The notes under the pieces are model-generated. The model was given only the letters and a program-made list of their open reading frames with translations, did no database searches and was not told the DNA's origin. Below, piece after piece: positions 52,916 to 60,617 of a DNA stretch of 64,000 bases. Within the stretch, counting starts at the first letter, position 1, and each line of letters begins with the position of its first letter. Origin of the DNA: Novosphingobium taihuense (GTDB taxonomy: Bacteria > Pseudomonadota > Alphaproteobacteria > Sphingomonadales > Sphingomonadaceae); assembly GCF_007830315.1 (NCBI RefSeq), contig NZ_VLKJ01000009.1, forward strand, positions 62,001 through 126,000, given 5' to 3'. Made by a program: the position numbers and the translations under genes.

Positions 52916-54583
52916 TCATCCGATGGCTGCTCGCTCTGCGGCATCGACTTCGCGGACCATGACCGGTCGATCGGCCAACTGCAGCGAGGCCAGGTCATCA
53001 CCTGAAACCGCGCGCCACGTCGGAAGGTCCTTGGCCTCGGGCATGCCATCGGCGGCAAATGCCAGCAGCGACCTGACCATGCTGGCTGAAAGTACCAGCG
53101 CGTCCCAGCCTCCACCAGTCATCGAAGCACAAGTCTGGGCGTTGCCGAACCAGAACGGGATGTCGAGGCAATGAAATGCCATCGGTCGCCCCTCCAGAAC
53201 TGGCGATTGCCACGTAAACCAGAACAGCCACGTCGGCGCGGAGCCGGCTTGCAGTCGGCGCCGCGCCTGATCGATCACTGCCTGACGGATCGGCGCCGTA
53301 GCCATGCGTGACCATAGTGCGAAGGGCTTGTCCTCCGGCCCTGGGGCACGAAACGCAGCGATTGCGGTCTCCGCTTTGCCGGGCACGAACCGCTCAACCC
53401 TGCGCCGCAATTCCTCGTCGGTCATAGCGAAGGCGGCTGGATTGTTGATCCCGGTTACGAACTCGTTGAGCGTGGAGCCGATGATCAGCGGTACCTGCGG
53501 GTCGCTGGCGACATGGCCGGGATGTCGGGGATCGGCCAGCAAGGTCTTTCCGTCGAGCTTGGGCGCGAAGTTGAGCATGTCCCGGATCCGTCGCACATCG
53601 ACGAATCCGTCGAATGACGGGTTGATCCGAGCCATTACCCGCTCTGCCGCCGTGCGCAGCCGGGCATAGGGTAGTGCCTGCAAGGATGGCAGGTCCCCCC
53701 GGCCAATGCCGAGGTCCTCTAGCACCAGAGCCGAGAGCCCTCGCGCTTTTTCAGGCGAGTTGAACATCGCAAAGGAGCCGCTCATTACCATCGCGCGATG
53801 ATAAAGCCCCTTCGCCTCCGGCATCGCCATCAGCGCGTTCACTTTCGCTCCGCCGCCTGACTGGCCGAAGATCGTTACGCGCGACGGGTCTCCGCCAAAC
53901 CCGGCGATGTTGTCGCGTACCCAGCGCAAAGCTGCAACGATGTCGAGCATTCCGAGATTGGCCGATTCGGCATATTCCTCTCCCCATTCGGACAGGTCGA
54001 GGAAGCCGAGAAGGTTGAGCCGGTGGTTGAGCGTAACCACCACGGTCTCGCCGGTGGCGGCGAGGTTTGCGCCATCAAAGGCGGGAATGTCATGACCCGA
54101 CCCGGCGGCAAAACCACCGCCGTGCAGCCAGACCAGTACCGGACGCCGCTCTTCGTCGAGCGACTGCGTCCAGACGTTGAGGCGGAGGCAGTCCTCGTCC
54201 TCCACCGCATCGTTCCAGCGGAAGATGAACGCTTCCTCATCATGGAAGCGCCCAGTGCCCTTGTCCTGTGGAGCGATCGGGCCATAGTTCAGGCACGAGC
54301 GTACCTCTGTCCAGGGCTGGGGCGGGCGCGGTGGGCGGAACCGGTTGGCCCCACCCGTCGGTGCGCCATAGGGCACGCCCTTAAACATGGTCACGCCGCC
54401 CTGCCGGTAGCCCCGGACCGGCCCGGCTGTGGTCCTTGCCGTGGTCCGCACCCTGGCCGTGTCGATCGAGAAGCGATTTTCCGAAGGCAACGCTGCATTC
54501 TCCTGCGCAGACACCGTCGCCGGTTTTGCCAAGCCGACCGCGCCGGCCACCGATGCCGCACGGATGAGATCGCGCCTTTGCAT
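52916..54583 (-). CDS. Carboxylesterase type B, exported
   Basis: A 555-residue type-B carboxylesterase. The start MQRRDLIRAASVAGAVGLAKPATVSA is a Tat-type signal. GVPYGAPTGGANRFRPPRP and DCLRLNVWTQ are family hallmarks; the oxyanion hole is WLHGGGFAAGSG and the nucleophile lies in FGQSGGGAKVNALM, with Gln in place of the usual Glu of GESAG. The His of the triad is probably in AFHCLDIPFWFGN near residue 465. It begins 68 bases after the second TonB receptor stop, in the same operon. It likely removes bulkier or aromatic acyl groups from the imported substrate. Confidence 0.93.
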   Translation of the reverse strand: MQRRDLIRAASVAGAVGLAKPATVSAQENAALPSENRFSIDTARVRTTARTTAGPVRGYRQGGVTMFKGVPYGAPTGGANRFRPPRPPQPWTEVRSCLNYGPIAPQDKGTGRFHDEEAFIFRWNDAVEDEDCLRLNVWTQSLDEERRPVLVWLHGGGFAAGSGHDIPAFDGANLAATGETVVVTLNHRLNLLGFLDLSEWGEEYAESANLGMLDIVAALRWVRDNIAGFGGDPSRVTIFGQSGGGAKVNALMAMPEAKGLYHRAMVMSGSFAMFNSPEKARGLSALVLEDLGIGRGDLPSLQALPYARLRTAAERVMARINPSFDGFVDVRRIRDMLNFAPKLDGKTLLADPRHPGHVASDPQVPLIIGSTLNEFVTGINNPAAFAMTDEELRRRVERFVPGKAETAIAAFRAPGPEDKPFALWSRMATAPIRQAVIDQARRRLQAGSAPTWLFWFTWQSPVLEGRPMAFHCLDIPFWFGNAQTCASMTGGGWDALVLSASMVRSLLAFAADGMPEAKDLPTWRAVSGDDLASLQLADRPVMVREVDAAERAAIG

Positions 54584-54651
54584 GGCTCAGTTCCCCAAGC
54601 TTCCCGGCGACACCTGTGGGGGGAGGGGGGCAGGCATCGCCGGGCGCCGCT

Positions 54652-56817
54652 TCAATTGGTGTTGAGGCGGAAAGTCACGCCGATCGTGCGCGGGCGAGGC
54701 CCTGCCAGCAGCGTCGGGCCGTTGGCGGAGGTCGGTCCGCGAAGGTCGGACAGGTTGTCGCCGAACAGGCGCACTTCGTAGCGATCAAACCGTACCCCGA
54801 TACTCGCCTGATAAAGCTCGTAAGGGTTGATCTCGTTCACAGTGGCATCGCCCAGTCGCGAGCGGCCGATGAACGTGGCCGAGCTGGTCGCGAACAGCGT
54901 GGCATTGCCGATCGGTTGTTCATAGCTCGCGTCGAGACGGAAGTTGTGCGTCGGCGTGTTGAGAAGGCGCAGGCCGTTCGAGATGCGCGGGTCTGCGCCG
55001 GCAAAGGCTGGGCGGACGCGGGTAAACTTGGAATCGTTGATGTTGCCGATGGCATTAAGGGTGAAGCCCTTGAGCGGGGTCCTCCAAGTCAGCTCCATGT
55101 CGATCCCCTGCGCCTTGCCGTCGCCCAGGTTGGCAAAGGCGGCAAGGCCGATCGAGGTGTTGAAGGCGCTCTGGATGTTCGTGTACTTGATGTCGTAGAG
55201 GCTGACGGCCACGCGCAGGTCGCCGTCGAGGACCGATCCCTTCATCCCCACTTCGAGGTTCCGCAACTTGTCCGGCGTCAGCGAGATGCCGCTCGGCACG
55301 CCATCGGCAATAACCGCGTCTGCCTGTGCCTGGGACTGCAGGATGCCGCTGCGGAAACCTGTACCGGCATTGAAGAATACCATCCAGTTGGGGCTGGGGT
55401 TGATCGCAAGGTTGGCACGCCACGTGAGCGCATCAGGTCTGGCCTTGCTCTGTACGCGGACGCCATTCGAGATCGAGTCAGCCTCGCGCCGGTCCTTGAA
55501 GTAGCGCAGGCCGACCAGCGGGACGACCTTGCCATCGAACAACTCGTAGCTCGCTTCGGAGAAGATCGCCGCGTTCTCGGTCTTGGTGATGGTCTGGCCG
55601 TTCAGGCCGAACGCCGGGAAGGTCAGGCTGAAGGTGTAGAGGCTGCGGGCGTTCTGGTAGAACACGCCGGCCACCCCCTTGAACGGCCCGCCATCGTTTG
55701 TTGCAAGACGCAGCTCGTTGACGAAATTGCGGGCATCACCACCATTTATCAGGACGCCCGTACCCAGCGGTGCGCCAAGGTTGAGGCCGACCTGAAATCC
55801 GCCCGGCAGGGACTTCTGATAGGACGTCGCGTTGGTCAGCGTCACCCCGCCGAATTCCCGTTCGATGGTGTTCGAAGCGTACCATGCACGGCGCTTGTCA
55901 AAGCCCACGACATCGCCTTGGAACGCCGCAAACGGCGGATCGAGCGAGTTGATGACATTGAGATACTTCTGGTCGGTGGCGAAGTACCAGAAGCGCGTGC
56001 GGACCGAGGTCAGCTCGTCCGGCTTCCACAGAAGCACGGCCTGGATGTCCTTCGAGGTAACGTGGTTGGCGTCCTTCTCGCGCGGGGTGCCCGTGGGCGC
56101 GCCCGAATAGATGTCAGCCACACCCGCGCGGCGGTCGTATCCACCGCTCACGCGCAGGCCAAGCTTGCCCGGCACCAAGGGCAGGGAGATTGCCGCTGCA
56201 CCGCGATAGTTGGGATCGCTGGCCTCGGCTGACTTGGAAAGCTCGAGTTCGCCTGCGTAGGTAACCTGATCGAGGTCCGGGTTCTTGGTGTGGTAGATGA
56301 TCGTGCCAGCCGATGAGCCGAGGCCGTATAGCGTGCCCTGCGGCCCGCGCAGCACTTCCACCCGGTCGATATCGAAATATTGCACCGGCGGCGCGGCCTG
56401 GTTGTTGGGCACGCCGAACGGGGTATCGTCGAGATAGTATCCGATCAGGCCATCGCCGATCGGGCCGCCCGCGCCGGAACCCCGGAACGAGAAGATGCGA
56501 TAGCCCGCGCCAATCTCCTGCGCCTGCGATGCGCCGGGGATCAGCTGGATCAGATCAGCCCCGTCGCGCACGTTGCGCTGCTTGAGCACGTCGCCGTTGA
56601 AGGCCTGGATCGCGAGCGGCACCTTGTCGAGACGAACCGAGCCAGACTTGAGCGCGGTAACCACGATTTCGCCCGGGTCGGCAGGTTCGCTGGCCCCATC
56701 GTCCGATGCATCCTGCGGCGCGTTCTGAGCAAGGGCCGGGGCTGACATCACCAGGCTGAGCGCTGCTGAGGCGATCAGGGCGTCGTGCAGAACTGCCATC
56801 TTTCGATAAATTTTCAT
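54652..56817 (-). CDS. TonB-dependent outer-membrane receptor (second)
   Basis: A 721-residue TonB receptor with GGAGG before ATG 56817. Signal peptide to about residue 30 (SLVMSAPALAQ), TonB-box-like EIVVTALKSG, plug with VLRGPQGTLYGLGSSAGTIIY, and a barrel that ends GVTFRLNTN. It resembles the receptors that sphingomonads use for plant-derived compounds more than iron receptors. The exact 14-base LacI-type operator lies 32 bases upstream of the start. It leads an operon with the carboxylesterase and the LacI gene itself, giving feedback control. Confidence 0.95.
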   Translation of the reverse strand: MKIYRKMAVLHDALIASAALSLVMSAPALAQNAPQDASDDGASEPADPGEIVVTALKSGSVRLDKVPLAIQAFNGDVLKQRNVRDGADLIQLIPGASQAQEIGAGYRIFSFRGSGAGGPIGDGLIGYYLDDTPFGVPNNQAAPPVQYFDIDRVEVLRGPQGTLYGLGSSAGTIIYHTKNPDLDQVTYAGELELSKSAEASDPNYRGAAAISLPLVPGKLGLRVSGGYDRRAGVADIYSGAPTGTPREKDANHVTSKDIQAVLLWKPDELTSVRTRFWYFATDQKYLNVINSLDPPFAAFQGDVVGFDKRRAWYASNTIEREFGGVTLTNATSYQKSLPGGFQVGLNLGAPLGTGVLINGGDARNFVNELRLATNDGGPFKGVAGVFYQNARSLYTFSLTFPAFGLNGQTITKTENAAIFSEASYELFDGKVVPLVGLRYFKDRREADSISNGVRVQSKARPDALTWRANLAINPSPNWMVFFNAGTGFRSGILQSQAQADAVIADGVPSGISLTPDKLRNLEVGMKGSVLDGDLRVAVSLYDIKYTNIQSAFNTSIGLAAFANLGDGKAQGIDMELTWRTPLKGFTLNAIGNINDSKFTRVRPAFAGADPRISNGLRLLNTPTHNFRLDASYEQPIGNATLFATSSATFIGRSRLGDATVNEINPYELYQASIGVRFDRYEVRLFGDNLSDLRGPTSANGPTLLAGPRPRTIGVTFRLNTN

Positions 56818-56848
56818 GCTAGTCCTCCCATTGTCGATTTTTGAGTGA

Positions 56849-56862
56849 GCAATCGATTACGC
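56849..56862. promoter_or_regulatory. LacI-type operator before the second TonB operon
   Basis: GCAATCGATTACGC, identical to 58076-58089. It sits 32 bases before the receptor start codon. Confidence 0.75.
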
Positions 56863-56912
56863 GATTGTCGGCAAAACGGTGGCGAGACTACCTGCCTCAT
56901 GGTTCGTAACGG

Positions 56913-57995
56913 TCAGACAGTCGGCCGGTTGGCGAAAGCAGCGCTCAGGGTACGCTTCCAAGCAGCAGTGAAGGCCTGCGAGGCCCCAGCCTCGGGCACC
57001 ACGAAATCGAAGCCGTGGAAGGCGCCGGGTGTGACCAGGAGCTCGGTCGGTACCCCGGCCTGTACCAGTCGCCCGGCAAAGGCGATATCCTCATTCACGA
57101 AGAGATCAATCGACCCCACGCCGATGAAGGTGCGCGGCAATCCTGCGAGATCGGCGGCCCGCGCTGGAACGCTTCCTGCAGGAATGTCGGGGCGACCGGC
57201 AGGCTGGCCAAGCAGGCTGCTCCAGCCGACTGCGTTGCCAGCCTCGTTCCAGCCGATCGAGCCAATGAACGGCGGCACTCGTCGGGTCGAGCCGGTCCGG
57301 TCGTCCAGCATGGGATAGATCAGGATCTGGCAGCACAGCGGCACGCTGCGCCGGTCCCGCGCCGCCAGCGCAACCATTGCCGCCAAACCGCCGCCTGCGC
57401 TTTCGCCCTTCACAGCTATTCGCGTGCGATCGACGCCCAGTTCAGCGGCATTGTCATGGAGCCATACGAGCGCAGCATGACAGTCTTCGAGCGGCCCCGG
57501 AAAGCGGGCCTCCGGGGCAAGTCGGTAGTCGACCTCGACCACGACGCAGTCCAACTCCTCGGAAAGTCGCTGCGATGCCGGGATCGTATCTTCCATCCGT
57601 CCGACAATGAAGCCACCGCCGTGAATGTGCAGGACGGCTGGACGCGAGGCCGCCTTTCGCCCGCTCCCGATCACCGCTACTTTGACCGGCGGGTGGCCCG
57701 GCGCGCCCGGAATCGACCGGATCTGGACTGGCGGAGCGGGTGCTGGCAGCACGGCGGGCGCAGGCGGGGCGGCCTTGCGCATTGCCACGATCGCTGCATG
57801 ATCGAGCGGATCGGGCAGCGGGCGTGAAAGAATCAGCCTTGCCCCTTCGCGCAGTTCGGGATCGAGCAGTGACATCGGGTCGACGCTGGCCTTGGCGCGC
57901 GCTGCTGGTGCCAGCCCTGAACGTGCCTGCAACAGGCTTGGCATGGCTGCTGATACGAGGGCCGCTGTTGCGAACGTCCTGCGGGTGAAGCTCAC
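56913..57995 (-). CDS. HSL-type alpha/beta-hydrolase esterase, exported
   Basis: About 360 residues from GTG 57995, which has GGGAG about 9 bases upstream; the longer frame to 58091 runs into the operator sites. The N-terminus FTRRTFATAALVSAAMPSLLQA is a Tat signal. The hormone-sensitive-lipase family motifs are LHIHGGGFIVG (oxyanion hole), AVKGESAGGGLAAM (Ser nucleophile), and His in PGAFHGFD, with a likely Asp in VGSIDLFVNED. Such esterases prefer short to medium acyl chains. It diverges from another esterase at 58142, with two operator copies between them. Confidence 0.92.
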   Translation of the reverse strand: MSFTRRTFATAALVSAAMPSLLQARSGLAPAARAKASVDPMSLLDPELREGARLILSRPLPDPLDHAAIVAMRKAAPPAPAVLPAPAPPVQIRSIPGAPGHPPVKVAVIGSGRKAASRPAVLHIHGGGFIVGRMEDTIPASQRLSEELDCVVVEVDYRLAPEARFPGPLEDCHAALVWLHDNAAELGVDRTRIAVKGESAGGGLAAMVALAARDRRSVPLCCQILIYPMLDDRTGSTRRVPPFIGSIGWNEAGNAVGWSSLLGQPAGRPDIPAGSVPARAADLAGLPRTFIGVGSIDLFVNEDIAFAGRLVQAGVPTELLVTPGAFHGFDFVVPEAGASQAFTAAWKRTLSAAFANRPTV

Positions 57996-58040
57996 GTCTG
58001 ATGTCTCCCAGCCATGCTCTCTGATGGAGTCTTGGCATTT

Positions 58041-58089
58041 GCGTAATCGTTTTCTTACACCTTGCGAAGGATAATGCAATCGATTACGC
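58041..58089. promoter_or_regulatory. Two LacI-type operators between divergent esterase genes
   Basis: GCAATCGATTACGC at 58076-58089 is identical to the site at 56849. GCGTAATCGTTTTC at 58041-58054 is a weaker copy in the other orientation. Centre-to-centre spacing is 35 bases. Together they could allow looped or cooperative repression of both divergent genes. Confidence 0.7.
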
Positions 58090-58141
58090 ACATTGTCGTG
58101 AACAAACGGCCAGCGCCTGATGGCCGGTAGGGGGTGCGACG

Positions 58142-59239
58142 ATGGCTGCGATGATGCGACTGGTAGTGTTTCTCCTGGCCCTGGCTACGATCTTCGGCTT
58201 CGGCATATCCGCGAGCGCAAAGTCCGCGCCGCCTGCGTCCGTCAAAGTGGAAAGCGATGGCACCGTCCACGTTCCGGCGATGGCCGTACCCGTTTCCTCA
58301 CTGCTCAGCCCTGAGGCGAAGGCTTACATGGCCGAGCACCTCAAGGACATGCAGGATCCCGAAAAGGTCAAGCAGGTTGCGGGCGTCCCGGTATTCATGA
58401 AGGGCTATCTGACCAAGGCGAAGGCCACTTTCGGCCACACCATGACCGAACGCCAGATCGGCGGGGTCCACGTGTTCGACTATGTCCCGACCGATGGTAT
58501 CGCCCTCCAGAATCGCAAGCGTGTCCTCATCAACCTGCACGGCGGCGGCTTCATGGGCTGCTTTCCCGGTTGCGCAGAACTTGAGTCCATTCCCGTAACG
58601 GCGCTGGGCAAGGTGCGCGTCGTCTCGGTCGATTACCGGCAAGGCCCGGAGCACGTGTTCCCGGCAGCGAGTGAGGACGTAGCCGCGGTCTATCGCGAAC
58701 TGCTCAAGACTTATCCGGCGCGCAACATCGGCATTTATGGCTGCTCGGCCGGAGGTATTCTGACCGGGATGGCGACGGCGTGGTTCCAGAAGCACGGGTT
58801 GCCCCGCCCCGGAGCGATCGGCGTCTTCTGCGCTGGGCTCACCATGTCGGCCTTCGGCTTTGGCGGGGATGCCGATTACATGACGGCGGCCATCGGCGAT
58901 GCGCGGCAGGCACCAGCGTGGCCTGCTCCGGCAGACCTGCCTTGGACCGCACTGCCTTATTTCAAGGGTGCAAGCCCGGCAGACCCGCTGGTCTCGCCCG
59001 GTGCGTCGGACGAAACCCTTCGCCGCTTTCCGCCGACACTGATTATTTCCGGCACCCGGGGTTTCGAGCTAAGCTCCGCCGTGAAAACACATTCGCAGCT
59101 TGTTGCCCTGGGTGTTCAGGCCGATCTCCACATCTGGGAAGGGCTTTTTCACGGCTTCTTTTACAATTCTGACATCCCGGAATCACGTGAAGCCTACGAT
59201 GTCGTTCTCCGATTCTTTGATAAGAATCTTGGCAAGTAA
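58142..59239 (+). CDS. HSL-type alpha/beta-hydrolase esterase, exported
   Basis: A 365-residue esterase with a Sec signal (VVFLLALATIFGFGISASA) directly after several in-frame ATGs (58142, 58151, 58154). INLHGGGFMGCFPG, IYGCSAGGILTG (Ser nucleophile in GCSAGG) and His in EGLFHGFFYN give the hydrolase framework. It shares the family of the divergent neighbour but is clearly different in sequence, so the two may cleave different ester positions. It is the outermost gene of the esterase/TonB/GH68 locus; the DNA beyond 59240 is unrelated. Confidence 0.92.
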   Translation: MAAMMRLVVFLLALATIFGFGISASAKSAPPASVKVESDGTVHVPAMAVPVSSLLSPEAKAYMAEHLKDMQDPEKVKQVAGVPVFMKGYLTKAKATFGHTMTERQIGGVHVFDYVPTDGIALQNRKRVLINLHGGGFMGCFPGCAELESIPVTALGKVRVVSVDYRQGPEHVFPAASEDVAAVYRELLKTYPARNIGIYGCSAGGILTGMATAWFQKHGLPRPGAIGVFCAGLTMSAFGFGGDADYMTAAIGDARQAPAWPAPADLPWTALPYFKGASPADPLVSPGASDETLRRFPPTLIISGTRGFELSSAVKTHSQLVALGVQADLHIWEGLFHGFFYNSDIPESREAYDVVLRFFDKNLGK

Positions 59240-59347
59240 ATGGTTTCAGGTGCAAAGATTTAAAAGGAACAATCGTGCGCGAGCTGTCAGGCCAAAGCGA
59301 AACGTTCTCTGTGGGCAACGTGGTCTCGTTGCTGGCATTCCACTTGG

Positions 59348-59803
59348 TTAGGGCCAGCTCCCTGCTCGGCCGACGCGCAGACCTCGCGTTTCACCGTTCA
59401 GGGCAACGCTGGTGATCAGAAGGTATCGAACATCAGAGTCGGCGAGGCGTCGCGCCGCAGAGACCCGGCGCGCGCCGCCATGCTTCAGCAGCGCATTGAT
59501 GCCTGCGACCGTCCAAGCATCGCCGCCGCGGAGCTTTGCCTGCACGACAAGCTTATATCCGTCAGCGAAAACTTTCGTCGTCAAGCGGCCAGGCTCGCTC
59601 TCGATGAGCTCGGCATCGATATCCTCCTCAGTGCCGGGCTCGAGTTCGATCGATTAGGCAATCTTGTTTGCCAGCAGCAGATCCAGCGCGAGCCATACCG
59701 ACACGTCGATCTGGTAATCATATCCAGCTAGGGAATGGGCTCCTGATCCGTCGCCATCATCGCCTTCTTCGACCTGATGCGAGGGTGCTTTATCGTCAAT
59801 CAT
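59348..59803 (-). pseudogene. Decayed N-terminal part of a nuclease-type defence protein
   Basis: From ATG 59803 the minus strand reads HSLAGYDYQIDVSVWLALDL, then a TAA at 59654-59656, then in the same frame ELEPGTEEDIDAELIESEPG, KLVVQAKLRGGDAWTV and VRYLLITSVALNGETRGL, ending at TAA 59348. The acidic segment followed by VVQAK resembles the core of a PD-(D/E)xK (Mrr-like) nuclease domain that forms the N-terminus of large bacterial NTPases. The in-frame stop and the abrupt end show that it is dead. It lies beside an intact protease/NTPase pair, which supports a defence-island setting. Confidence 0.6.
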
Positions 59804-60283
59804 GCAGGTCTCCCCCGCCTTTCGTGATGACCAGCCTCATAGAGTTTGAGTATCCACCCCTCATGTGAAACAATCTGCCATCGGGTTCAGGCGTCGCCCA
59901 TCCGGGATGCGCGATCAGCAAGTCCTCTGCGAGTGAACGGGCTGATGATTTAGTTGCGGAAGCTTCCTAACCCAGAACGCACGATATTGGCCGCTCGGGT
60001 GTGCCTGCGCCTGCAACAGTTTCCGACCAAATCACGTCGCTCTGTTGGGGTACATAGAGCACCAGGTTACGCCGACTGCCAATCGAGGCTTATTGTGCTC
60101 TTCGTCCGCGGCCGCCGCAAACTCGGACATTCGCGCTTCATTTTGGTGTTATCGATTCCTGCCGTTGGTTCATCACGATTTTTGAAAGGTTGAAGGCCTT
60201 GGCCTGGGGCACCGCGTAATTGATTTAGCCACCCTCCTGGATGGTACGAAGTCGCCATGGCGCTTCAATGCAGGAGGGTGACC
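59804..60283. other. Intergenic region with dispersed repeat, no gene
   Basis: About 480 bases without a supported gene; the last third contains dispersed repeat copy 3 (60119-60190). Confidence 0.5.
60119..60190 (+). repeat. Dispersed intergenic repeat, copy 3
   Basis: CGGACATTCGCGCTTCATTTTGG followed by TGTTATCGATTCCTGCCGT and later GAAAGG; closest to the copy at 37027. It lies just upstream of the IS110 fragment. Confidence 0.6.
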
Positions 60284-60404
60284 GATGTCGATCTATGCAG
60301 GGTTGGACGTGAGTGACAAGACGACGCATGTCTGCGTGGTCGATGCCGAGGGCAAGGTTCTCCGCCGTGATGTTGTTGCGAGCGATCCGGACGTTTTGCG
60401 TTAG
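60284..60404 (+). mobile_element. IS110-family transposase, N-terminal fragment
   Basis: ATG near 60285 starts MSIYAGLDVSDKTTHVCVVDAEGKVLRRDVVASDPDVLR and then stops. The GLDVS..THVCVVD stretch is the first catalytic block (first Asp of the DEDD set) of IS110 transposases. Everything after about 39 codons is missing. It marks an insertion/deletion junction at the border of the defence-like island. Confidence 0.75.
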
Positions 60405-60617
60405 CGGATTTAAGGTTCCGCTCTCAGAATGAGTGATCGGGCAGGACGTTTTAGAACATCAATTCGTATTCTCCGCTGTCTAAAGCAGCTTTCGGCGAAA
60501 GATGGTTCAGATCAGCCTTTTCGGTGACTTGCGCTATTAGTTATTCCGATGAACAACCGCGTTCTGGCGAAAAACTTGCCAGCATTCTACTGAATCCCAA
60601 ACGACGGCAGTCCGAGC

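Noticed and set aside
54616..56232. 538-codon plus-strand frame opposite the second TonB receptor
   Set aside because: The receptor on the minus strand has signal, plug and barrel; the opposite frame has no motif.
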